A DNA stretch of 8,913 nucleotides from an uncultured Flavobacteriaceae bacterium (GTDB lineage: Bacteria > Bacteroidota > Bacteroidia > Flavobacteriales > Flavobacteriaceae): positions 1-8,913 of the forward strand of contig CAMZMA010000140.1 in NCBI GenBank assembly GCA_947311815.1. Direction: 5' to 3'. The position numbers were made by a program, and so were the translations under genes. The notes below the pieces were generated by a model. It was not told the origin of the DNA, did not search any database, and saw only the letters and a program-made list of their open reading frames with translations. The stretch's first letter is position 1; the number at the start of each line of letters is the position of its first letter. Below are positions 1 to 6,559 of this stretch, piece by piece.

Positions 1-4
1 AGCC

Positions 5-86
5 TTTCGTCTACGCTCAAGATAAACTAAAGTCGAAACCTTTTATTATACAAATTATCTACAATAGTTCTCAACTGCGCTCGAAC
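5..86. repeat. Degenerate CGCTC-type interspersed repeats
   Basis: Two short inverted-repeat elements lie in the non-coding left end. Bases 5-38 begin with TTTCGTCT and end with AGTCGAAA (7 of 8 positions complementary) and contain CTACGCTCA in between. Bases 67-86 begin GTTC and end GAAC, with CTGCGCTC inside. The shared core (CTRCGCTC) and the TTCG/CGAA ends resemble small intergenic repeats that I recall as common in Flavobacteriaceae genomes, and they resemble a third copy near 3842-3888. The rest of 1-258 is AT-rich, with no ORF, no clear terminator for the gene at 259-1200 and no RNA gene that I can recognise. Membership of one repeat family is inferred by eye. Confidence 0.5.
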
Positions 87-258
87 CGACAAATAATAAA
101 ATTACAAATACCCTGCAAACAAGCAGATTAAAATGAAACAAACTTATGCAGTTAAGTACTGACCTCAATAATTGTAAATCCAAATATAAAATGGTCAGCA
201 CAATATATTTTCAAAAAATACAAGCATACAAAAAATCAAATTCATAACTTCTACACAA

Positions 259-1200
259 CTATTTCTTCTGTAACGGACTAATAATTTTTACATCGCTAAA
301 AGAAATAGCACCACGTATAATACTATCAATAGCCACTTTTAAAGCCTCTATTAATTGCATTTTTAATTGAGATTTATGGTAAATTAAACTCACCTCACGT
401 GCGGGGTGTGGAGTGGTAAATTCTCGTAAATATTTTTGGTCGTTTTCATTCAAATCTAAAGTGTGTAAATAGGGTAGTAGTGTCATTCCTAAACCTTCTT
501 TGGTTAGTTTTATGAGTGTGTTAAAACTACCGCTAGCTAATTGAAACCCTTTTTTATTATCGGTTTTAAAAGTTCCACACAGGTTAATAATACTTTCTTT
601 AAAGCAATGTCCGTCTTCTAAAAGTAAAATATCGTCCATTTCTAATTCGTCAACTTCAATGAGTTTTTCAGAAAACAATCGGTGGTTTTCAGGAATAAAA
701 CCAACAAAAGGTTCGTAATATAAAGGGCGCTCTTTTATGGCTTCATTTTCTAAAGGAGTTGCAGCAATGGCGGCGTCTATATGTCCGTCAGTTAATTTTT
801 TTACAATTTCTTCTGTGGTCAATTCTTCTATAATTAACTTTACTTTCGGATGTTTTTTTGTAAAATGTTGTAAAAACATGGGTAATAGAGTAGGCATAAT
901 GGTAGGGATAATTCCTAAGGTAAACTCGCCACCAATATATCCTTTTTGTTGATGTACAATATCTACAATTCTATTACTTTCATTTACAATTACTTTGGCT
1001 TGTTCTACAATTCGTTTGCCAATTTCTGTTAATTCGATGGGTTTTTTAGCCCGATTAAATATTTTTACTTCTAATTCATCTTCTAATTTCTGAATTTGCA
1101 TACTCAACGTGGGTTGTGTAACAAAACTATGTGTTGCGGCTACCGTAAAATTTTGATATTCTGCTACCGAAAGGACGTATTTTAATTGTGTGATGGTCAT
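259..1200 (-). CDS. oxyR: OxyR-type LysR-family peroxide-sensing regulator
   Basis: This is a 313-residue LysR-family regulator, the usual length. Residues 1-60 form the N-terminal winged helix-turn-helix (MTITQLKYVLSVAEYQNFT, then AATHSFVTQPTLSMQIQKLE as the recognition region). A linker helix follows, then a substrate-binding-like effector domain from about residue 90. The motif LLEDGHCFKESIINLC places cysteines at residues 199 and 208, the same numbers as the redox cysteines of E. coli OxyR, and keeps the DGHC context. This supports peroxide sensing by disulfide formation and control of genes such as catalases, peroxidases or dps; none of these is in the window. The ATG start gives a complete helix-turn-helix. 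Upstream, TATCTTTA (1218-1225, minus strand) resembles a TAnnTTTG box, but no spaced TTG was found. A cytoplasmic DNA-binding protein; family call firm, regulon unknown. Confidence 0.9.
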   Translation of the reverse strand: MTITQLKYVLSVAEYQNFTVAATHSFVTQPTLSMQIQKLEDELEVKIFNRAKKPIELTEIGKRIVEQAKVIVNESNRIVDIVHQQKGYIGGEFTLGIIPTIMPTLLPMFLQHFTKKHPKVKLIIEELTTEEIVKKLTDGHIDAAIAATPLENEAIKERPLYYEPFVGFIPENHRLFSEKLIEVDELEMDDILLLEDGHCFKESIINLCGTFKTDNKKGFQLASGSFNTLIKLTKEGLGMTLLPYLHTLDLNENDQKYLREFTTPHPAREVSLIYHKSQLKMQLIEALKVAIDSIIRGAISFSDVKIISPLQKK

Positions 1201-1357
1201 TGTATAAAATTTTTTGATAAAGATATTAAAATCATCAATTATAATTATAGTTTTAGTGAGAAAATTTCAACGAATTGAGGCTCGTAGATTTTTGTAAAGG
1301 CAATGTATAGGTGCTTAAAGATGTAAATAGAGGTTAGTCAAAAAGAGGGAGGTAACT

Positions 1358-3805
1358 CTAAAACTCCATCCCAATTTTAAAATTTAACACTCTTCCTGTC
1401 ATGTAATTTGGAATTCCGAATTGCGTTTTAGAATACACATCTCTAACCCAAGTATTGGTAATTGAGTTTTGTATATCAAACATATTAAACAATTCTAAAC
1501 CCGCAGTAAATTCGCTAAAATTACGCAACCAACCTGTTTTTACTTGTTTATTTGCATCGGCAAAAACATACGAAATTCCTAAATCGGCTCTTTTATAGGC
1601 TCTTAACCTATTTTGATATTGATATACATCTGCATACGCTGGCGAACCTCCAGGAACACCTGTGTTAAATACCAAGTTTAAATACGCTTTTAAATCGGGT
1701 AAATTGGGTACATAATCTTGAAATAAAATCCCCACTTTTAAACGTTGATCGGTAGGTCTTGCAATGTATCCTTTATTGTTAATGTTCTCTTGTGTTTTTA
1801 AATATCCAATACTAATCCAACTTTCATTTCCAGGAACAAACTCACCATTTAACCGAACGTCAATTCCTGTAGCATAGGCAATTGCATTGTTTTTTGCGGC
1901 GTATCTAATTCTAACATTATCAACCGTATAAGGATTTACATCACTCAATTTTTTATAATAAACCTCAGTAGTTAATTTAAAAGGACGTTTCCAAATGGTA
2001 AAACTATAATCATTTCCTGCTACAAAATGAATAGATTTTTGTGCTTTTACTTCTGGATGAATCGCTCCTGTATTATCTTTCAATTCCTTGTAAAAAGGAG
2101 GTTGTGCATACAAACCGCCAGAAACTCTGAACAACATATCTTTTTCCCAATCGGGTTTTATAGCAAATTGTGCCCTCGGACTTACAATAAAATGATTTTT
2201 TGTAGGATTTCCTGTAGATGAAATTGACCAATTTTGACCTCTTACACCAATATTATACCAAATTTCATGTTCGTTCCAATCACTTTTTTTACTGAATTGT
2301 GCAAAACCAGTTATACGTTGAATATTAACCGTATTAAAGGCTCTAATATTTTGAAAAGGCACGATTGGTCCTTCAAAAGCTTCGTAAGGTTGGTTGTTTG
2401 CAATGTGATGAATTGGGCGAACATTAAACTTAAGCGAATCGATAATTTCCCACTCAATAATTCGATCTTTTACATTTTCGGTTTGGTATTTGATTCCAAA
2501 ATCCCATTGCGTATTGTCTTTTTTATGTGTTGCTTTAAGTTGAACGTTTGTAATTAAAGCGTCTAAATCATTCCGAGCATGATTCAATTGAGATCCAATT
2601 CCGTCAGAAAAAGCAACTTCGCCAAAAGTATCAGATCCTAAATTACTATCTACTTCACCTAAGTTGTATTTTGCGGAAATATCAAAATATTCTTCTTCTT
2701 GAGTGTTGTATGAAGAAACTGTTCCTGTAATTTTTAACTGTTCATTCATTTGATAATCAGTAGAAATAGCTCCAAATAAAGTTAGGTATTTATCTTGCTC
2801 TTGTCCAAAGTATTCTACATTAAGTTCTATGGGGTCTGCAACTGTGCCAAAGCGAGTAATACGAGAAATTGGTGTGTAATTATAATTATTTAAAGAAAAA
2901 TTCCCTAAAAAATGAACCTGCCATTTTTTAGAAATTTCATACGAAAGGTAAGATTGAACATCAGTAAATTTAGGTTTAAAATTCACTTTTATTTCTTTAC
3001 TATTTACAAACAAACTATTGTCTCTGTAGCGAATACCCACAATAGCGTTTAGTTTTTTGTTTTTTGAAACTCCTTCAATAGTAGCACTTCCGCCTAATAA
3101 ACTAACATCGATTGATGTTTTAAATTTTGTTGGTTTTCGGTACGTAATATCTAAAACAGAAGATAATTTGTCGCCATATTTAGCTTGAAAACCACCTGCC
3201 GAAAAATTAATATTCTGTATCATATTTGAGTTGATAAAGCTCAAACCTTCTTGCTGACCAGATCGTATTAAAAACGGTCTATATATTTCAATGCCGTTTA
3301 CATACACCAAATTTTCGTCAAAATTACCGCCTCTAACATTGTATTGTGTACTTAATTCGTTGTTGTTATTTACGCCCGCAAAGGTCATTAGTAAATTTTC
3401 TACACCTGCATTTGCGCCTGGTAAACGCTTTATTTTTTTTGCGTCGATTTTAATAATTCCTTTTGCAGCATTTTTTTTGTCCTTAATCACTACTTCTTCT
3501 AAAGTTTCGGTTTTTAGTGTTAAAATAGGAGAGAGGCGAATTACTTTCCTCACTTTAGCGGTTATATTTTTTTTATACGGATGATAAGATACATGGCTAA
3601 ATACCATAGAAATGGGTTCTTTTAACGGAATTCTGATTTGATATTTTCCGTTTTTATCGGTGGTTGTACCTGTGTTTTTATATTTTATAGAAACACCTTC
3701 AATAGGAAGATTTTTTTTGTTTTTTACTGTACCTTTTACAATAGCTGTTTTTTGAGCCATTAAAATACTTGGTAAAAGTAAAAGTAGTATGAGTAGTTTT
3801 TTCAT
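1358..3805 (-). CDS. TonB-dependent outer-membrane receptor with CarboxypepD_reg-like domain
   Basis: This 815-residue protein starts with a signal peptide (MKKLLILLLLLPSILMAQ). Residues about 20-95 match the CarboxypepD_reg-like beta-sandwich (VKGTVKNKKNLPIEGVSI, then TTTDKNGKYQI). The plug domain spans about 115-225 and includes YNVRGGNFDENLVYVNGIEI and SAGGFQAKYGDKLSSVLDI. The remainder is a 22-strand-type barrel ending in an aromatic residue (KIGMEF), as expected for outer-membrane insertion. It is shorter than SusC proteins (usually about 1000 residues) and has no SusD neighbour, so it is a generic TonB-dependent receptor; its substrate could be a siderophore, peptide, vitamin or other ligand and cannot be read from sequence. 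The frame stays open upstream to an ATG at 3955, but that start would overlap the peptidase gene and bury the signal peptide, so 3805 is chosen. It lies 85 nt downstream of the peptidase gene on the same strand, and co-transcription is plausible. Confidence 0.9.
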   Translation of the reverse strand: MKKLLILLLLLPSILMAQKTAIVKGTVKNKKNLPIEGVSIKYKNTGTTTDKNGKYQIRIPLKEPISMVFSHVSYHPYKKNITAKVRKVIRLSPILTLKTETLEEVVIKDKKNAAKGIIKIDAKKIKRLPGANAGVENLLMTFAGVNNNNELSTQYNVRGGNFDENLVYVNGIEIYRPFLIRSGQQEGLSFINSNMIQNINFSAGGFQAKYGDKLSSVLDITYRKPTKFKTSIDVSLLGGSATIEGVSKNKKLNAIVGIRYRDNSLFVNSKEIKVNFKPKFTDVQSYLSYEISKKWQVHFLGNFSLNNYNYTPISRITRFGTVADPIELNVEYFGQEQDKYLTLFGAISTDYQMNEQLKITGTVSSYNTQEEEYFDISAKYNLGEVDSNLGSDTFGEVAFSDGIGSQLNHARNDLDALITNVQLKATHKKDNTQWDFGIKYQTENVKDRIIEWEIIDSLKFNVRPIHHIANNQPYEAFEGPIVPFQNIRAFNTVNIQRITGFAQFSKKSDWNEHEIWYNIGVRGQNWSISSTGNPTKNHFIVSPRAQFAIKPDWEKDMLFRVSGGLYAQPPFYKELKDNTGAIHPEVKAQKSIHFVAGNDYSFTIWKRPFKLTTEVYYKKLSDVNPYTVDNVRIRYAAKNNAIAYATGIDVRLNGEFVPGNESWISIGYLKTQENINNKGYIARPTDQRLKVGILFQDYVPNLPDLKAYLNLVFNTGVPGGSPAYADVYQYQNRLRAYKRADLGISYVFADANKQVKTGWLRNFSEFTAGLELFNMFDIQNSITNTWVRDVYSKTQFGIPNYMTGRVLNFKIGMEF

Positions 3806-3841
3806 TAAATATATTTCTTCAAAAAGATTAATGTTTCGTTT

Positions 3842-3888
3842 CTTTCGGATACTGAGCGTATCTTGCCTGTCGGCAGACAGGGTCGAAG
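3842..3888. repeat. Two-hairpin intergenic repeat element
   Basis: Two perfect hairpins stand in tandem in the 85-nt gap between the peptidase and receptor genes: GATAC-tgagc-GTATC (3848-3862) and CCTGTC-ggca-GACAGG (3866-3881). They are bracketed by CTTTCG (3842-3847) and GTCGAAG (3882-3888), so the element is itself bounded by a short inverted repeat. On the minus strand it contains the CGCTCA core also seen at the left end of the window. Its GC content is clearly higher than its surroundings. No T-run follows either hairpin, so an intrinsic terminator is unlikely. It may be a REP-like mobile repeat and could affect transcript stability between the two genes; both are inferences. Confidence 0.6.
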
Positions 3889-3890
3889 TA

Positions 3891-5591
3891 TTATTTTTCT
3901 TTCCTATAAAACGTTGCAGAAACCGAATTCGTATTTCCGACGTTGTCAGATACAATAATTTTAAAAATATGTCGTGTTTCTGTTAATTTTTTATCCTTAA
4001 AATTATAGGTTAATAATTTCTTTTTTAGGTTGTACTCCATTAAAATCCATTTGCCATCAATAGTAGCTCTGTAATTTTTTATACCTGATTCGGTATCATA
4101 AATTTTTACAGTTAAATAGTTATTATTAGAAATCCATTGTTTGTTTTTAAAAGAAGATAAATTTATTGTAGGTTTCTGATAGTCAAAAAGTAAAGTGTAT
4201 TTTCCAAGTGTTTTGGTAGTGGTGTATATTTTGTTTTTCTTTTTTATAGTTCTTTGATATCTTGGATATTTTTTATTGTTGATATTCGCAATATAGACAT
4301 GTTTTTTTTCTTTAGTTGTTAAATTATCTGTCATAAAAGTTAAGGTGAATTTTTTATCTAACGGAACCGTAGGTTTGTGTATTATAGCGACTTTTTCTTT
4401 TACATCAATATCTAAAAAAATATCTTTGTAAAACGTGTTTTTAGGAAACGCAACGGTAACATTTTCTTTGCTAAATTTCTGAAAATTTTTAGCAATTATT
4501 TTGTAAGCTGTCGTATCTTTTTTTGCAGAAAAAAGCACATTACTCTCTTTTCCAATTATCGGAATTTTTAAAGTAGCCGTATTTCCTTTAAAATCGGTAG
4601 CCATAATTTTAACCGTGTAATTCAATCCATTTTCGATGGTTATTTTACCGTTATCAACTAAGTTTTTGTAAAAATGCAATTTATTTTTAGCAACTTTATG
4701 TGTTTTTTGCAACCTATTTTTATAGGTAGCAAAATAAGGGTAATCAATGAGTAAGTTTATGAATTTACTTTCAGAAAATGAAAAAGTTTCTACGTTGTGA
4801 TAATACACGCGTTTGCCGTTTACGTGCATTTCTAAACTGTAAATTCCGTTTTTATTATTGGCTTCATCTTGTCTGTCAAAAACATTCACACCAAAACCAA
4901 TCAAACCACTTGCGGTTATGCTATTTGTTTTATAGTTGTTATTTCCTAGATTTTTAAAAGGGATGATGGTTTTTCTATTCGATTGATTAATTCTAGCGTC
5001 TTCATTTAAAGGATATGCCATCAATTTTTGAAAAAGAGGCGCTTTTGTATCTTTAGGGACAATGCCAAAAAACATCGGATTGATAATATGTTCTGTTTTA
5101 GTATCTCTAAATTCGTAGTGTAAATGTGGTGCAACAAAACCACCTGTAGCACCAGTAAATGCAACAATCTGTCCTTTTTTTACAGGAAGTTGATGGGGGT
5201 TTAAGTAGATATTGCCTGTTTGGTAGCTTTCTTTTTTATATTGAATTTTCTTCACATATTCTTCAATACCTTTTCCGTATTTTTTTAAATGCGCATACAC
5301 GGTTGTGTAGCCATTTGGATGTGTAATGTACAGTGCTTTTCCGTATCCCCAAAGCGATACTTTTATCCTAGAAACATATCCATCTGCCGCTGCATATACT
5401 TTAAAACCTGTTTTTCGTTGCGTTTTAATATCAATACCTGCATGAAAATGGTTGTTGCGCAACTCGCCAAAAGTACCTGCTAAAATAATAGGAATATCTA
5501 ACGGACTTCTAAAATAATTTTGAGGATATTTCTTTTGCCCATAAGAGGTGAAGAATAGTAGTAGCAATAAGTAAGAAATTATTTTTTTCAA
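3891..5591 (-). CDS. Secreted M23-family (LytM-type) metallopeptidase
   Basis: This 566-residue exported protein has the signal peptide MKKIISYLLLLLFFTSYGQ, followed by an M23 zinc-peptidase domain at about residues 30-180. The metal and catalytic residues are all visible: H50 and D54 (HAGID), H101 (VYAHL), and H156 and H158 (APHLHYE). The domain is therefore probably active, unlike degenerate LytM activators such as EnvC. M23 enzymes usually cut peptide crosslinks in peptidoglycan, here presumably in the periplasm. Residues about 200-566 are beta-rich and Ig-like (for example KIYDTESGIKNYRATIDGKW and FKIIVSDNVGNTNSVS near the end), probably for binding or positioning. The start codon is TTG: the frame has an in-frame stop upstream with no ATG in between, and the nearby ATG at 5596 runs into a stop after two codons. 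The gene is divergent from the zapA-rny block and precedes the TonB-dependent receptor. Confidence 0.9.
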   Translation of the reverse strand: MKKIISYLLLLLFFTSYGQKKYPQNYFRSPLDIPIILAGTFGELRNNHFHAGIDIKTQRKTGFKVYAAADGYVSRIKVSLWGYGKALYITHPNGYTTVYAHLKKYGKGIEEYVKKIQYKKESYQTGNIYLNPHQLPVKKGQIVAFTGATGGFVAPHLHYEFRDTKTEHIINPMFFGIVPKDTKAPLFQKLMAYPLNEDARINQSNRKTIIPFKNLGNNNYKTNSITASGLIGFGVNVFDRQDEANNKNGIYSLEMHVNGKRVYYHNVETFSFSESKFINLLIDYPYFATYKNRLQKTHKVAKNKLHFYKNLVDNGKITIENGLNYTVKIMATDFKGNTATLKIPIIGKESNVLFSAKKDTTAYKIIAKNFQKFSKENVTVAFPKNTFYKDIFLDIDVKEKVAIIHKPTVPLDKKFTLTFMTDNLTTKEKKHVYIANINNKKYPRYQRTIKKKNKIYTTTKTLGKYTLLFDYQKPTINLSSFKNKQWISNNNYLTVKIYDTESGIKNYRATIDGKWILMEYNLKKKLLTYNFKDKKLTETRHIFKIIVSDNVGNTNSVSATFYRKEK

Positions 5592-5700
5592 ATCATAAAT
5601 TTTGAGGCTAAAATACTAAAAATATTAACGATTTTGTTTGTTTTTTACTTGGCTAATATCCAGTATTTTAAATAATAATCAAGAAAAAACAAAAAAAGAG

Positions 5701-5731
5701 TTGCCAAAGAGCAAACAGATTACTAACTTTG
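5701..5731 (+). promoter_or_regulatory. Bacteroidota-type housekeeping promoter for the coiled-coil-zapA block
   Basis: TTG at 5701-5703 and TAACTTTG at 5724-5731 are separated by 20 nt, matching the primary sigma factor consensus of Bacteroidota (-33 TTG, -7 TAnnTTTG). The box ends 27 nt before the ATG at 5759, which leaves room for a short leader. It lies in the divergent region between the M23 peptidase and the zapA block. I found no equally good promoter for the peptidase on the other strand. Confidence 0.7.
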
Positions 5732-5758
5732 TAGGGATAGTTTTATGCTAAAAAGTTA

Positions 5759-6049
5759 ATGAGTAATACATTAGAAGCAATTCATTTACTGGAAAATAAA
5801 TTAAAAAATTTATTATCTAATTATGAATTTTTGAAGAACGAAAATGAAATTCTACTTCAAAATGCAACGGTTTTACAGCAGCAACTTTTAGAAAAAGAGC
5901 AATTATTTATAAAGCAAGAAGAACAGTTTAAATTGCTTAGAATTGCAAAAACTATTCAAGGCAGTAGTGAAAATTCAAGAGAAACAAAACTCAAAATAAA
6001 TGCTTTAATTCGAGAAATCGATAAGTGCATCATTCAGTTACATGAATAA
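5759..6049 (+). CDS. Small coiled-coil protein upstream of ZapA (unknown function)
   Basis: This 96-residue protein has no signal peptide or membrane segment, so it is probably cytoplasmic. Residues 5-62 show a leucine/isoleucine-rich heptad pattern with many E, K, N and Q residues (LEAIHLLENKLKNLL, then LLQNATVLQQQLLEKEQLF), typical of a coiled coil. After a polar break (QGSSENSRET, 67-76) comes a compact C-terminal helix, KLKINALIREIDKCIIQL. It is the first gene after a good promoter and stops 12 nt before zapA, so the two are almost certainly co-transcribed. By position and architecture it could be a ZapA/FtsZ-associated coiled-coil factor analogous to ZapB (a short coiled-coil partner of ZapA in E. 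coli), but I see no sequence signature proving this. The ATG at 5759 has no Shine-Dalgarno sequence, which is normal in this phylum. Its reality as a gene is well supported; its function is not. Confidence 0.85.
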   Translation: MSNTLEAIHLLENKLKNLLSNYEFLKNENEILLQNATVLQQQLLEKEQLFIKQEEQFKLLRIAKTIQGSSENSRETKLKINALIREIDKCIIQLHE

Positions 6050-6061
6050 GTTCTTAAACTT

Positions 6062-6352
6062 GTGGGAAAATTAAAAATTAATATTGTTATTGCAGGCAGA
6101 CCCTATCCTTTAAGCGTAAATACAACGCAAGAAGAAGAAGGTATGCGAAAAGCAGCTTTGGCAATTAATCAATTAATTTCTAAATATGAGCAAAATTACG
6201 CAGTAAGCGACAAACAAGATGTGTTGGCTATGTGTGCTTTACAATTTGCCTCTAAACTAGAAATTAAAGCATTAGAAAATGATACCACAGATACAAAAGC
6301 ATTAGAAAAATTAAATGAGCTTACAAAATTGATTGTAACTTGTTTAGAATAA
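6062..6352 (+). CDS. zapA: Cell division protein ZapA
   Basis: This 96-residue protein matches the ZapA family. An N-terminal beta-hairpin region (KLKINIVIAGRPYPLSV, residues 3-19) leads to a helix (EEEGMRKAALAINQLISKY), then the conserved core VSDKQDVLAMCALQFASKLE (48-67) and a C-terminal helix (ALEKLNELTKLIVTCL) that mediates oligomerisation in known ZapA structures. ZapA binds FtsZ and crosslinks its filaments at the division site. The start codon is GTG at 6062: the in-frame codons upstream run directly into the stop of the previous gene, and the next in-frame ATG (residue 28) would delete the beta region. The gap to the coiled-coil gene is 12 nt. Downstream lie the 6S RNA and rny. At 96 residues it is slightly shorter than E. 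coli ZapA (109). Confidence 0.88.
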   Translation: MGKLKINIVIAGRPYPLSVNTTQEEEGMRKAALAINQLISKYEQNYAVSDKQDVLAMCALQFASKLEIKALENDTTDTKALEKLNELTKLIVTCLE

Positions 6353-6378
6353 GTTCATTAAAATAAAATAATACAACT

Positions 6379-6541
6379 GCCTACGTTAGTAATTTGTTTG
6401 ATAAACTCAACACTAATCTATTATGAAGGATAAGTCTTAGTAGTTAAAGCAAGCCGTCTTAGAACGGATCCTTGATCTGCTAGTTAGTCCTAAACTTGTC
6501 ATAATGGAGTTTATAAAAACCTTCTAATGTAGGCTTTTTTT
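6379..6541 (+). ncRNA. ssrS: 6S RNA, 6S-Flavo type
   Basis: The 207-nt gap between zapA and rny folds as a long, interrupted rod like 6S RNA. The closing stem pairs 6379-6389 with 6524-6534 (11 bp, one G-U). Further in, 6401-6408 pairs with 6507-6514 (8 bp), 6420-6425 with 6500-6505 (6 bp), 6438-6443 with 6477-6482 (one G-U), and 6450-6457 with 6464-6474 as a terminal hairpin (CAAG/CTTG plus CCGT/ACGG). Bases 6426-6437 and 6483-6499 form a large internal loop, the expected promoter-mimicking bubble. A run of seven T follows the closing stem at 6535-6541. Its length (about 160 nt) fits. 6S RNA binds the housekeeping RNA polymerase holoenzyme and lowers transcription in stationary phase. Adjacency to zapA matches the gammaproteobacterial zapA-ssrS order. 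Exact ends are estimated, and no clean separate promoter was found. Confidence 0.85.
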
Positions 6542-6559
6542 ATACACTAAATTTAAATT

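Noticed and set aside
113..198. Short inverted repeats at the left end (CTGC/GCAG at 113-126 and CTGACC/GGTCAG at 159-198)
   Set aside because: Stems of 4 and 6 bp, the latter with a 28-nt gap and no T-run, are expected by chance and do not make a terminator or operator.
737..952. Plus-strand open frame inside oxyR
   Set aside because: Antisense shadow of a complete LysR-family gene, with no domain and no promoter.
2027..2557. Two plus-strand open frames inside the receptor gene
   Set aside because: Antisense to the conserved beta-barrel coding region; no recognisable protein features.
3806..3955. A 50-residue N-terminal extension of the TonB-dependent receptor from an ATG at 3955
   Set aside because: It would overlap the 3' end of the peptidase gene, run through the intergenic repeat and place the signal peptide at residue 51. 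The internal ATG at 3805 gives a normal signal peptide.
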